Of a stretch of 64,000 nt of DNA, positions 21,111 through 31,913 are shown in pieces. Every line of letters begins with the position of its first letter. Within the stretch, counting starts at the first letter, position 1. The DNA is from Theristus sp. LFF4_11. Lineage: Eukaryota; Nematoda; Chromadorea; Monhysterida; Xyalidae. Below the pieces are notes generated by a model. That model was given only the letters and a program-made list of their open reading frames with translations. It did no database searches and was not told where the DNA came from. Location: contig JASANC010003325.1 in assembly GCA_030248135.1 (NCBI GenBank), forward strand, positions 1 to 64,000. The letters are read 5' to 3'. A program made the position numbers and the translations under genes.

Positions 21111-22920
21111 CCACGAGCTAAACGAAAATCAGCCCGCGAGCTGAACAAAAATTGGCTCGCGGGCCAATCGAAAATCGGCCCGCGAGACTCGCGAGCTTTT
21201 GTGGTTTTGACGGGCGGGCCTCCGGGCAAACCCGTCGCCGAAAAATTTCTGCAGGCGGCACACGGGTTTGCCCGTCAGCAAAAAATCATTGCGGGCAGGC
21301 ACACGGACCAAAAAAGCCCGGCGCCTAATTCGATTGGCAAGATTTTTTAACACAATGTCAACTAGACCTGCAGAAATACTCTATTCAATTTCTGAGTTTG
21401 CACGATTCTTAAAATAGCGGTGGCGCATTAAACATTACCGATTTTGATGATTTTGGCCTTTTTTGAGGTCACAGATGGTGCCCAGAACCAATTAACGAAC
21501 TGGCCGATTGGCCTAAAATTTTAACACAGCATTCAGTTTCTCTTGGCAATTATTTGTGCAAATTTTCTAGTTCGTATTCCACATGAAGTGGCAATAATGC
21601 CCAAAAAACCGCTATTTTTGATGTTTTTGGCCCTTTTCTGGCAAAAAGTAGCCCAAAACCAATTAGCGCCTAATCCGATTGGTGAGATTTTTTAACACAA
21701 TATTCACCATGCTTTTGTGAACACCTGTGCCAATTTTTAGGTTTGCACGATTCAGCAAAAAGCAATGGCAATCATTTTTATTCGAAAGAAACCGCAGTTT
21801 CATTTATTTTTCAAAGTATCTTGTACACAATCCCAATTTGGCTATTTTTTATCCTCTACCGTCTAGAAGCGGTTTTGAGGGGACTGAGTAAAACGTACGC
21901 AAAAACTAACGTTAAATTCGTAACCACCGACCTCGATTTGTATAAAAAACTTTATTTTAGAATTTTTGAAAAAATTGTCCTTCTTCGTCCCCATAGCGTG
22001 TGCGTTTAGGGCACAGTAGTAATCTCGAGTCATGTTTTCAATGCGATTTTCGGAACAAGCGGGTACGAAAACCACCCGTTTGCCAAAATTTCAGACCTCG
22101 AGGTGGCTTCCAGAAGTTTTGAGTTCGGAAAGAATTACCCATTTTCTGCCAAATCTCATGTTTTAGGCCAAATATGTGGCCCAAAACCAATTGGCGCCTA
22201 ATCCGATTGGCAAGATTTTTCAACACAATGTCAACTAGACCAGCAGAAATACTCTGTTCAATTTCTGAGTTTGCACGATTCTTTTAAAGCAGCGGTGGCG
22301 CAGAAAACATTACCGATTTTGATGATTTTGGCCTTTTTTGAGGTCAAAGATGGTGCCCAGAAGCAATAAACGAACGGGCCGATTGGCCTAAAATTTTAAC
22401 ACAGTTTTCAGTTTCTCTTGGCAATTATTTTTGCAAATTTTCTAGTTCGTATTCTACACGAAGTGGAAATGGTGCCCAAAAAACCGCGAGCACCCCAAAA
22501 GTTCCGATTTCCCCACATTTTAAAAAACGTTGCCACGGCAAGTTCGATTTTCCGGGACAGGCACTCTTAAAAAACTATTTTCTGATAGCTGTACAACCGT
22601 TGTACTTGAATCAGTTTTTATATTTTGCAACTGACCGCTTGCTCACCCAAAAAAATGGGTAAAATGTTGATTTTTTTGCTTTTTTCACATGTTTCCGTTT
22701 CACAGTGAAAAAAATCAATTCAGAAACAACTTTTAATTTTAATTTTTAATTCTCCAGGGGGTTTTCGAGATTGCGCAATCCGAATCTGATTTTAGATTTT
22801 TGCCCGGGCATTTTTTTGCCTAAAAATTGGGCAAAAATACTTTTTTTCGCGTTTTCCAGTGGTTTTTTTGTTTTAATTTGTAATTGTAAGTGTGGATTTT
22901 TATTTAAAAACTGTTTTTAA

Positions 22921-23508
22921 AAATGAAACTAGCGACCACGAATGTTGTGGATTGGTATTTTCCGGAATAATGTTTTTGGCAGAAAAAATAAAACCAAACT
23001 GCGCGGTTTTACTGCTTGTTCTCGCTGAGACATAATTTTTTGGCCGTTACGTTTTACGGAAGCCGTGTTGACCTGATAATTTTGGACTTGCGGATTGTAA
23101 CCTGATAAAGACCCATTCAAGAATCAGCATTAATTGCTTGAGGCTCCCATGTAACCCATGGTATCCAAATTTATGATTTACGATTTCAGCGTGCGAAAAG
23201 CCATTTCAGAAATCATTCAACCGTAAAGTATTAACCTTGAAACCCTTTGTTCACCAACCACTTCACAAAAACTGTCGGAATATGCCTATATAAGCAGTAG
23301 CTCCTCAGTCTCTCTCTCTCAGTTACTGTCAGTTCGTCTGCTTAGTTTTTTTAATTTCTGCTCCTCAACTCTTCAGTCTCAATCAGTCAGTATCTCAACA
23401 CTCAACAGCAAGTGCCCACTTTGGTAGGTGTCACCACACCAATACAAAACGCCAACACGCACGTTGGCACCAGTGAACCAGGTCCGATCCACCCCAACAA
23501 CACCGTGT
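22921..23508 (+). repeat. Repeat R1, copy B (uninterrupted)
   Basis: Uninterrupted counterpart of 8339-11006. It holds the TATA/initiator region near 23288-23330. It provides the empty sites for foldback element FB1 and for the MITE at 10657-10922. Just past it (23516-23564) is a perfect hairpin with arms CCAACACCCACCAACACC and its inverse. Confidence 0.8.
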
Positions 23509-23590
23509 AACACTACCAACACCCACCAACACCCGTATATTAGAGCGGTGTTGGTGGGTGTTGGGCAACACCACGGAGCGGCACAATGTA

Positions 23591-24045
23591 CCGTATCACC
23601 CCCATTACCCCCCCACCATTAATTCCACCTCCACCAATAACCCCCCCCGACAAGTTTCCGAATTCTCCCCCCCCCCACAAATAATCCCCATGGGGGATTA
23701 TTGGAAACCTGTTTGAAACACATACCCGGCGAATTCAGTGGCTGGTTGCAGTGAAAATGATGAAATTGTGCTACCAAAGGCCCCAATGGATGAGTTAATG
23801 GTAATTTCATTACAAAAGGCTGTTATAAAAGGAAATTTCTATGTAGAGTAAAAGTTTCTGCGACTTTCTTGCCTGCCATGCAAGGTATTTTTGCCATTTT
23901 TCAACAAACCCCCACTCCTAGAATTTGTTTGTAAGTCGTATAAGCTACCCCCCACCAATAATCCCCCCCTCCCACCAATAAACCCCCACCCCTAAAAGTC
24001 GCTGACGTATTAATCCCCCATGGGGGTTTATTGGAGGTAATACGG
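23591..24045 (-). mobile_element. TA-MITE of the CCCCCA family, reverse copy
   Basis: Starts CCGTATCACCCCCA after TA (23589-23590) and ends GGTAATACGG at 24045. The right flank reads CATCTG, not TA, so the target duplication is lost or the right junction is rearranged. The sequence follows the complete copies with small changes. Confidence 0.8.
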
Positions 24046-24640
24046 CATCTGTATATCGTAATGCGGCGTCTCAAGTTTTATCCAGAAAACAGTGAATATA
24101 TGTTTTGTGAATTTCCCAGATATTGCTCCTGTTCTAGAAATGGTGTATTCTCTGAGACACAATCATCTATCAGTGAGGGAACGAATGTCATCCAATGGCT
24201 TTTTTATTTGTGTGCATACAGCGTGTGTGTGTGTGTATTCTACACACGTTCGTCCGCCAATAACCCCCACATTTTGCTTCGTGTGGTACTCGACACAAGG
24301 ACACAAGATCACCTTGGCAACATGGTATTGTTTTGTTGCTGCGTTTCTCATACTAGGACATTGCGTCTGTGATGTTTCAGGCTCAATGCACGTCGTGCGC
24401 ATGTCGCTCGATCATCACAGTTGTTGAGTTTCACCACAATTTTTAAAATGTACAGGTTTTGGTGCCTATCGGATGACACTGTTTGTCAACCTGGAGTTTC
24501 ATTTGAAAGTTGTTTGTCTCGCTCGAGCACGTTTTTTATGGCTGAAAAAAGATTCAGGCCAGGTAGGTGTGCGTTTTCTTTTACCAAATAAGTCGCGCTA
24601 TGTTCAACGTTTTTTTTTTCAGAACACTTCGAAGCGTGTA
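24046..24640 (+). repeat. Duplicated segment, copy B
   Basis: Counterpart of 11182-11803. The copies part company directly after TTCAGAACACTTCGAAGCG. Confidence 0.75.
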
Positions 24641-25463
24641 TCTCGATGACTAGCTGGACGTGCTCCAGGTTTTACTGCGCTAGAACCAGAAGAGCCGTTT
24701 TTATGAAACTCAAAATGACACGTGTTGTTTTTCCTGCGGCTTTTATGCCAGCAGAAAAATTTCCGCGCCCCCCGCGTCGCCTTACGAAAACCCGCAGAGT
24801 TAATTTCGCGAGTGACCTGAATGCTGTGATATAGCGGTTTTTGCTGAAATCAAATATTTTGAATTTGTTGGAAACAACTAAATTGAAACATTTTGAGTGT
24901 GTGTGATTGGCCAAATTGAAACAATTATGGCCGCCACTCAACACGAGATTGAAACAACGGATGTGCGACGATATTTGCAACCAACAGCATTTACGCCCGA
25001 ACAGTGCTGTCAGGTGTGCGGGCTAAATGATTTGTGGAGACAGCACGTATATTTTGGCTGGGACAGCACGTATATTTTGGCGGCCGCTGCCGCTTTATTG
25101 GCACACAGGACGGTACGTCATTACAGTTTGTTTTGGTCTTCATGCATTGCTCAGAAATTGATCCAAGTACAATTGCTCAGAAACTGTTCTTGGAATTGAA
25201 TGTCTATCGCTGAAACGTGCAAACAAAAATTCGCCAAAAATGGTGCCACCCCTCCCCCCTGGAATTTTTGTTCGGAGACCCCCCTACGAAATCGCCCCCC
25301 CAACCAAGTCGACCCCCCCGGGCAACTCCCCATATTTGGACGGACCCCACCACTCGGATTCGCCAAAAATCGGGCTCGACAGTTTGATGAACAACCCCTG
25401 AACTGATTTTTGGCGATATCTCGCTTGGGGGGTAACCCGAAATTTGGGAGAGGGGGGGGGGTT
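24641..25463 (+). other. Mobile-element coding remnant with ATQHEIETTDV peptide
   Basis: A frame from about 24897 reads ATQHEIETTDVRRYLQPTAF, then CCQVCGLNDLW and a repeated YFGWDS/YILAAAAA region. The CCxxC could bind metal. It aligns with copy A (12136-12167) for only about 11 codons, after which copy A carries the viral sequence. 25240-25340 is very C-rich and non-coding in appearance. I do not recognise the family. Confidence 0.35.
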
Positions 25464-25930
25464 GCCTATCAGAAGCGGCCCGATCATAAGTGGGCCGGAT
25501 CATTTGCGGCCTGAACGTGTTCATATGCGGACCATCAATAGCAGGTCGCCCTCAATCAAAAGCGGGTCGATCATAAACGGGTCGATCATAAGCGGGTCGC
25601 CCATGTTCATAAGCGGGTCATCACTTGAGGACCGGCCACGTTCATCAGCGGGTCCATCATAAGCGGGCCGCATGTGTTCAAAAGCGGGCCATGATAAGCG
25701 GGTCAATAATTGATCATAAGCGGGTCAACCCAAATTATCATCAGCAGGCCGCGCACATTCATATGCGAGCCAATCATAAGCGGGTCAATAATTGATCATA
25801 AGCGGGTCAACCCAAATTATCATTAGCGGGCCGCGCACATTCATATGCGAGCCAATCATAAGCGGGTCAATAATTGATCATAAGCGGGTCAACCCAAATT
25901 ATCATCGGCGGGCCGCGCACATTCATATGA
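25464..25930 (+). repeat. CATAAGCGGGTC minisatellite, copy 2
   Basis: Same unit and same start (GCCTATCAGAAGCGGC) as the array at 14925. The long sub-unit with AATAATTGATCATAAGCGGG and CAACCCAAATTATCAT occurs three times here (about 25700-25910), against twice in copy 1. Confidence 0.85.
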
Positions 25931-26961
25931 GGCTCAATAATTGATCATAAACGGTCTGAGCTTCCACTGTGCACGCACACGTGCATACGTGACGCATCAA
26001 TTTTATACATGTGCGTCTGACACCACCATTCTTCATATCGTGAATGGTGTTATCTCATCCCTGTCTTCGAGGGTCTTGGATTGGTACACTACGTGATGCG
26101 TTCAATTGTGGGCTTAACGCAGATTTAAAAAATGAATAGATATTACAACTCAATCACGGAACACACAGTGTTCGTTCACGCATCAGGATGAAGAGAAACT
26201 TCATGTTTTGAACCTGGGCTGAGACACTGAATTAGACTGGTAGACATTATTGTCATTCGTTTTGACAAATTGTTTCGTAACGTGAAGTGCCCGATGGGTC
26301 GACCCGATGAATTATTGACCCACTTATCATGGCCCGCTTCTGAGCACATTCGGCCCGCTTATGATCGACCCGCTTATGAACGTGGGCGGTCCAATGGACA
26401 CGGAAGAAAGCGAAACATCCGAGTCGTCAATGGACGTTGATTGATAAGTGTTTTGGATTTTTTTTTGTTTTTAGATGTTCATGGGATAAGTATTGTTTAC
26501 TTCCTTTTTTCACTTCCAATGTCTAGATCAAACGTGTTTGCATTTGAAAGAAGCAATACGCCGTGTTCATGGTATAAAGTAACACGCCATTTTTAGAATT
26601 GACTGAGGTCCCAAAAGATTCCTTTGGATTCGTTCAAAATTTGAAGAAAAATTATATTGATCATAAACGGTCTGAGCTCGCACTGTGCACGCACACTATG
26701 TGATGCGTTCAATTGCGAGCCTAACGCAGATTTTAAAAAAATTCTAAAAAACTTTATTTTTTTTATTGTCTCATCCAGGTTCAAGCCATACAAAAACAGC
26801 GAGCAATAGCACAAACCGTTTGAAATCGGCATATCAGCCGTCAAAAAGTAAACAAACAAATGACAATAAACTTCAAGTATCGAGAGAGTGGCGATTTACT
26901 GGACTGGAGAACAACCTAGATTACAGAGAAAAGATCACATTATATAGCAGAATCACACATA

Positions 26962-27125
26962 CCGTATTACCCCCATTAACCCCCCTCCCCCACCATTAAT
27001 CCCCCCCACCAATAAACCCCCACCCCCACGACAAGTTTCCGAATAATCCCCCCCGCCACAAATAATCCCCCATGGGAGTTAATTGGAAACCTGTTTGAAA
27101 CACATACCTAGCGAATTCAGTGACT
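26962..27125 (-). mobile_element. Truncated TA-MITE of the CCCCCA family
   Basis: Begins CCGTATTACCCCCA after TA (26960-26961) and runs in the same order as 23591 onward, then breaks off at about 27125, just before a GC-rich tandem array. Confidence 0.75.
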
Positions 27126-27135
27126 GAGGTGCGGG

Positions 27136-27262
27136 GTCAACTCCGGCCCACCCATTACCGGCCCAGCCATTACCGTCCCACCCATTACCGGCCCGACATT
27201 TCCGGCCCACTCGTTTCCGGCCCACTGATTTCCGGCCCGCCCATTACCGGCCCAGCCCAATA
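27136..27262 (+). repeat. Short tandem array of CCGGCCCACCCATTA units
   Basis: About seven degenerate units of 15-19 bases, core CCGGCCCA(C/G)CCATTA with a variant CCGGCCCACTxxTTT. It abuts the broken MITE. It resembles in style, but not in sequence, the CATAAGCGGGTC arrays. Confidence 0.7.
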
Positions 27263-27425
27263 ATCAGTTCTTCCATCGCTACCGCAAATACACGTCAAAA
27301 TACGCGTTTTTTCGTCATTTTGTGCAAAAGGCTTAAAATTAACCCTTAGGAAGCCTCGGAGGAAAAAAATGAATGCGAAATTTGAAAAATTTGGATAATT
27401 TTACGTTAGCATTTGCTGTCTACAT

Positions 27426-27916
27426 TTGAATGTCGCACATTTGTTACGATTAGCATTTTCAGCCTGTCCTGATTGCAATAATCAGCGCTCATTCAAGAGC
27501 AACGCACGAATCCGACAGCACCGGAATGCGTGTCATGGGGGTGTGAACATGTGCCGCACGTGTTTCACCCGGATGACCGGCGGTTTGTCTGCAATTCGCC
27601 GGCATCAGCGGGAAGCTCACGGGCAAAGACGAAATACATGTGAGCTTTTATTTTTTTTCCAACAAAGACAGAATTTCATTTGTATTTTCTGCACTATTCT
27701 ACAGTGAAACGTCACTTCACATCTTTAAAGACAGAGTGTGCGATTTTTACTCTACCAGGAACGAACATCAGTGAATGGGACGGCCAATGTACCGCACAAC
27801 CACGGACGAAAAAAGCAAGAACCTTGACAGTTTCGGCACATTCATTAAGTTTTGAAGAGCAGGTGATAATTGACATCGTACGGTACATACGTACAGTCAA
27901 ATCCACAACTCGGTGA
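27426..27916 (+). CDS. C2H2 zinc-finger protein of a mobile element, relative of 16144-16360
   Basis: The frame from 27426 has CPDCNNQRSFKSNARIRQHR followed by NACHG, then CRTCFTRMTGGLSAIRRHQR followed by EAH: two fingers of the form Cx2C..Hx3-4(H/C). The layout (SFKSxAxxxQH, then a second Cx2C finger) parallels 16144-16360. A donor (CATGTGAGC) near 27639 and an acceptor-like CTACAG near 27703 suggest a second exon with TNISEWDGQCTAQPRTKKAR. The NISEW peptide recurs at about 32029-32045 in another exon-like segment. Probably a DNA-binding protein of the element. The exon joins are inferred and the two exons are listed as one span. Confidence 0.5.
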
Positions 27917-27949
27917 TTGGCTGGTCCTTCACTGACCATATCTAGACTG

Positions 27950-28160
27950 TGCTGTGCAGGCAGAAAGCAATGTATGTGGGTTTGACTACACGTTCAGACA
28001 AGACCTTGTCGGGTTGTGTCTTGACGCGCTGCGTACACCCTGTGCCGCAACACAAGCCACAAAAAGTTCCTGTGGGCTGCTCGTCAAGGTACACGTCAGA
28101 CAGGTCTGGTTCACACCACTTATTTATAGCACAATCTGTTTCATCGTGTTCATGGCATAA
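27950..28160 (+). other. Possible third exon of the zinc-finger element
   Basis: Preceded by a TGCAG acceptor (27956-27960), the frame reads AESNVCGFDYTFRQDLVGLC and LDALRTPCAATQATKSSCGL. Cys-rich and protein-like but unrecognised. It ends in the repeat phrase TTCATGGCATAAAATAACACG shared with other parts of the element. Confidence 0.25.
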
Positions 28161-28498
28161 AATAACACGTCATTTTTAATATTTCGAAGGGAACCAGTTT
28201 TGAAGCTTGAATCGGAACCAAAAAACTGGCGCAAATTCAGCGAGTTTGGCAGTTTCACACGCATTTTTGGACGAAGAATCCACTTGCAATTTTTCTTCAA
28301 ATTTTGAACGAATTCAAAGGAATATTTTCGGACCTCAGTCAATTCTAAAAATGGCGTGTTACTTTATACCATGAACACGGCGTATTGCTTTTTTCAAATG
28401 CAAACATGTTTGATCTAGACATTGGAAGTGAAAAAAGGAAGTAAACAATACTTATCCCATGAACATCTAAAAACAAAAAAAAAATTCCAAAACACTTA

Positions 28499-28729
28499 TC
28501 AATCAACGTCCATTGACGACTCGGATGTTTCGCTTTCTTCCGTGTCCATTGTGTCCTCGTCCTCATATGTCTCACCACTGTCCCATCCAAAATACACCTG
28601 TTCTGTCGCCGTTAACGGTTGAACATTGACCAATTTTATAGCCGATGCACACCGGCAGCGTTGACCTGTTGGTTTACTGAATATTAGCTGGTATATCGAA
28701 CGATTGCCTATTAGAAGCGGCACGATCAT
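28499..28729 (-). CDS. Transposon-encoded protein C-terminus with acidic tail
   Basis: Minus-strand relative of 15885-16124: it shares FSKPTGQRCRCASAIKLV and VQPLTAxEQxYFxWDSGExY and then ends in DEDTMDTEESETSESSMDVD before a TGA stop. A stub of the same tail is present on the plus strand at about 26397-26443 in the opposite arm of FB3 (MDTEESETSESSMDVD). That shows the arms carry the same 3' coding end. Function unknown. Acidic tails of this sort are common in nuclear proteins. Confidence 0.55.
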   Translation of the reverse strand: MIVPLLIGNRSIYQLIFSKPTGQRCRCASAIKLVNVQPLTATEQVYFGWDSGETYEDEDTMDTEESETSESSMDVD

Positions 28730-29520
28730 AAGCGGGCCGGATCATTTGCGGGCTGAACGTGTTCATATGCGGGCCATCAATAGCAGGTCGCCCTCAATCA
28801 AAAGCGGGTCGATCATAAGCGGGTCGCCCATGTTCATAAGCGGGTCATCACTTGCGGACCGCCCACGTTCATAAGCGGGTCGATCATAAGCGGGCCGAAT
28901 GTGCTCAGAAGCGGGCCATGATAAGTGGGTCAATAATTCATCGGGTCGACCCATCGGGCACTTCACGTTACGAAACAATTTGTCAAAACGAATGACAATA
29001 ATGTCTACCAGTCTAATTCAGTGTCTCAGCCCAGGTTCAAAACATGAAGTTTCTCTTCATCCTGATGCGTGAACGAACACTTTGTGTGTTCCGTGATTGA
29101 GTTGTAATATCTATTCATTTTTTAAATCTGCGTTAAGCCCACAATTGAACGCATCACGTAGTGTACCAATCCAAGACCCTCGAAGACAGGGATGAGATAA
29201 CAAATAACACCATTCACGATATGAAGAATGGTGGTGTCAGACGCACATGTATAAAATTGATGCGTCACGTATGCACGTGTGCGTGCACAGTGCAAGCTCA
29301 GACCGTTTATGATCAATTATTGAGCCTCATATGAATGTGCGCGGCCCGCCGATGATAATTTGGGTTGACCCGCTTATGATCATTTATTGACCCGCTTATG
29401 ATTGGCCCGCTTTTGATTGTGGGAGACCCGCTATTGATGACCCGCTTATGAACATGTGCGACCCGCTTATGATCGACCCGCTTTTGATTGTGGACGACCC
29501 GCTATTGATTTTCCGAACTT

Positions 29521-30322
29521 GTCTGTGGTAAAACAGCTTCGGCAGTTCTGCCTGGTGTCCGTCGCACTGACGAGCCAGGGGGCACCGCGGTATGCGTCTA
29601 CCTGGCGAAACCGCAAAAACAGCGAACTTCTTGTATTGTATACACTCGCAAAACACCGGGTCCCTTGTGGCTTTATTGCCCGGGATGGTTGATTTTGTGA
29701 GATTTTACTACCTAGGTTCGCTGATGTTTTGCCCAGACTATAAGATCTGTCTGTGGTAAAACAGCTTCGGCAGTTCTGCCTGGTGTCCGTCGCACTGACG
29801 AGCCAGGGGGCACCGCGGTATGCGTCTACCTGGCGAAACCGCAAAAACAGCGAACTTCTTGTATTGTATACACTCGCAAAACACCGGGTCCCTTGTGGCT
29901 TTATTGCCCGGGATGGTTGATTTTGTGAGATTTTACTACCTAGGTTCGCTGATGTTTTGCCCAGACTATAAGATCTGTCTGTGGTAAAACAGCTTCGGCA
30001 GTTCTGCCTGGTGTCCGTCGCACTGACGAGCCAGGGGGCACCGCGGTATGCGTCTACCTAACGAAACCGCAAAAACAGCGAACTTCTTGTATTGTATACA
30101 CTCGCAAAACACCGGGTCCCTTGTGGCTTTATTGCCCGGGATGGTTGATTTTGTGAGATTTTACTACCTAGGTTCGCTGATGTTTTGCCCAGACTATAAG
30201 ATCTGTCTGTGGTAAAACAGCTTCGGCAGTTCTGCCTGGTGTCCGTCGCACTGACGAGCCAGGGGGCACCGCGGTATGCGTCTACCTGGCGAAACCGCAA
30301 AAACAGCGAACTTCTTGTATTG
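29521..30322 (-). repeat. Tandem array of 228-bp units, about 3.5 copies
   Basis: Units start GTCTGTGGTAAAACAGC at 29521, 29749, 29977 and 30205; the last stops at about 30322. The copies are almost identical, so the array is recent. 228 is divisible by 3 and one minus-strand frame is open through the whole array, apart from a TAG near 30058-30060 where one unit reads CCTAACGAA instead of CCTGGCGAA. The 76-residue repeat includes RQVDAYRGAPWLVSATDT and SKISQNQPSRAIKPQGTRC. No family recognised. Confidence 0.85.
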
Positions 30323-30360
30323 TCTTTTTCTTTTATATCTCAGAGTTTATAGGGTTTTAG

Positions 30361-31200
30361 CCTATCAGACACAGCATAATCGACTTCAATGGTTTCTGTT
30401 GCATTTGTACTCAGAGCAAGGATTTTTAGGAGCAAACCCTTCCGTAGACCCTTTTCAACCCAGGCACGGGTTAATATCAGTTTTTCGCTATTTTGCACCT
30501 AAACTATAGCCTATCAGACGCAGCATAGTTGACTACAATGCTTTCCGTTGCATTTGTAATCAGAACAACGTTTTGTTAGGAGGAAACCCTTCACGGGGAC
30601 CCTGTTCAACCCAGGCACGGGTTAATATCAGCTTTTTGTTATTTGGTACCTAAACTATAGCCTATCAGACGCAGCATAGTTGACTACAATGCTTTCCGTT
30701 GCATTTGTAATCAGAACAACGTTTTGTTAGGAGGAAACCCTTCACGGGGACCCTTTTCAACCCAGGCACGGGTTAATATCAGCTTTTTGCTATTTGGCAC
30801 CTAAACTATAGCCTATCAGACGCAGCATAGTCGATTACATGGATACCGTGAAATTTGAAATCAGAACAACGTTTTTTAGGAGGAAACCCTTCCGGGACCC
30901 TTTTTATACCAGGCACGGGTAAAAACAGTACCCTTTTCAGCCCCGGCACAGGTAAAAAACAATTTTTCACAATTCGGCATTTAGCCTATCAGACGCAGCA
31001 TGGTCGATTACATGGATACCGTGGAATATAAAATTAGAACAACGATTTTTAGCAGGAAACCGTTCACGGGGACCCTTTTTATACCCGGCACGGGTAAAAA
31101 CAGTTTTTTTCACAATTCGGCACCTAGCCTATCAGACGCCGCATGGTCGATTACATAGGATACCGTAAAATTTGGAATTCGAATTTGAACACAAATTTAG
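30361..31200 (+). repeat. Diverged tandem array, units of about 143-173 bp
   Basis: Six units start CCTATCAGACGCAGCAT at about 30361, 30510, 30661, 30812, 30985 and 31128, each with an AGGAAACCCTTC segment and a CCCAGGCACGGGT segment. Units 2-4 are closest. Units 5-6 are diverged and rearranged. Non-coding in appearance. Confidence 0.8.
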
Positions 31201-31440
31201 ATTTTTTGTGGACACCGAAACGGTCGACAACAACGACGACAACGACAACAACAACCTGAATTTTTTTTTGGTTTTTTTCTGTAAAATCACAGAAGCAACC
31301 GATGTTTCATTTTTTGGTTTGGATGGATAGGGTATCGGGCCACCTTAGCACAGCAAATAGAATTTCTTGGTTTAGTCATTTGTCATGAATGTTATGGTCG
31401 ATTGAAATTTCAAAATATTCGCAATGAGCTTTCTGAAATA
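31201..31440. other. No gene seen; short CAACGACGA-rich stretch
   Basis: Contains an irregular CAACGACGACAACGACAAC run at about 31228-31255 followed by AT-rich sequence up to the MITE. Nothing conserved. Confidence 0.4.
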
Positions 31441-31913
31441 CCGTATTACCCCCAATAAACCCCCATGGGGGATTAATACGTCCGCGACTTTTAGGGGTGG
31501 GGGTTTATTGGTGGGGGGGGTGATTATTGGTGGGGGGGGGTGGGCTTAGTGGTGGGGGGGGTTTATTTACAAAAAATTCTAGGGGTGGGGGTTTGTTGAA
31601 AAATGGCAAAAATACTTTGCATGGCAGGCAAGAAAGTCGCAGAAACTTCTACTTTTCACAGAGATTTCCTTCTGTAACAGCCTTTTGTAATGAAATTACC
31701 ATTAACTCATCCCTTTGGGGCCTTTGGTAGCACAATTTCACCAATGTCACTGCATTCAGCCACTGAATTCGCTGGGTATGTGTTTCAAACAGGTTTCCAA
31801 TTAACCCCCATGGGGGATTATTTGTGGAGGGATTATTCGGAAATTGGTCGGGGGTGGGGGTTTATTGGTGGGGGGGGGTTAATGGTGGGGGGGGTTTAAT
31901 GAGGGTAATACGG
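31441..31913 (+). mobile_element. Complete TA-MITE of the CCCCCA family (473 bp)
   Basis: Ends CCGTATTACCCCCA and GAGGGTAATACGG, flanked by TA at 31439-31440 and 31914-31915. Same body as 17142-17588 with longer G runs. Confidence 0.88.

Larger units (their letters stand above)
18310..22565. mobile_element. Foldback element FB2 with about 1.2 kb inverted arms
   Basis: The left arm (18310-19480) and right arm (about 21340-22565) are inverted copies. Outer ends are GCCTGTCCCGGAAAATCGAA and its inverse GGGACAGGCACTC. Each arm has inner tandem repeats of about 350 bp that start CACCAATCGGATTAGGCGC (18614, 18960, diverged near 19300). The centre has GC-rich GGCCCGGCCCG stretches (19690-19830 and 21110-21330) and a small spliced gene with an AT-hook. 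Long arms with internal repeats suit a foldback/Galileo-like element. A target duplication was not identified. Confidence 0.75.
25464..29515. mobile_element. Long palindromic (foldback) element FB3 with GCGGGTC arrays in its arms
   Basis: 25940-26650 on the plus strand matches 28290-29320 inverted, with the CATAAGCGGGTC arrays placed symmetrically: 25464-25930 outer left, 26310-26395 inner left, 28709-28950 inner right, 29330-29510 outer right inverted. The right arm carries about 250 bp more than the left (28560-28860), including the coding fragment with the acidic tail. The spacer (26650-28290) contains a MITE remnant, a short GC-rich array and a zinc-finger coding region. Either one element with very long arms, or two copies of one element in inverted order. 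Confidence 0.7.

Noticed and set aside
22921..23508. R1 as a definite solo LTR
   Set aside because: TATA and initiator are present, but no convincing TG..CA ends, target duplication or primer-binding site could be fixed.
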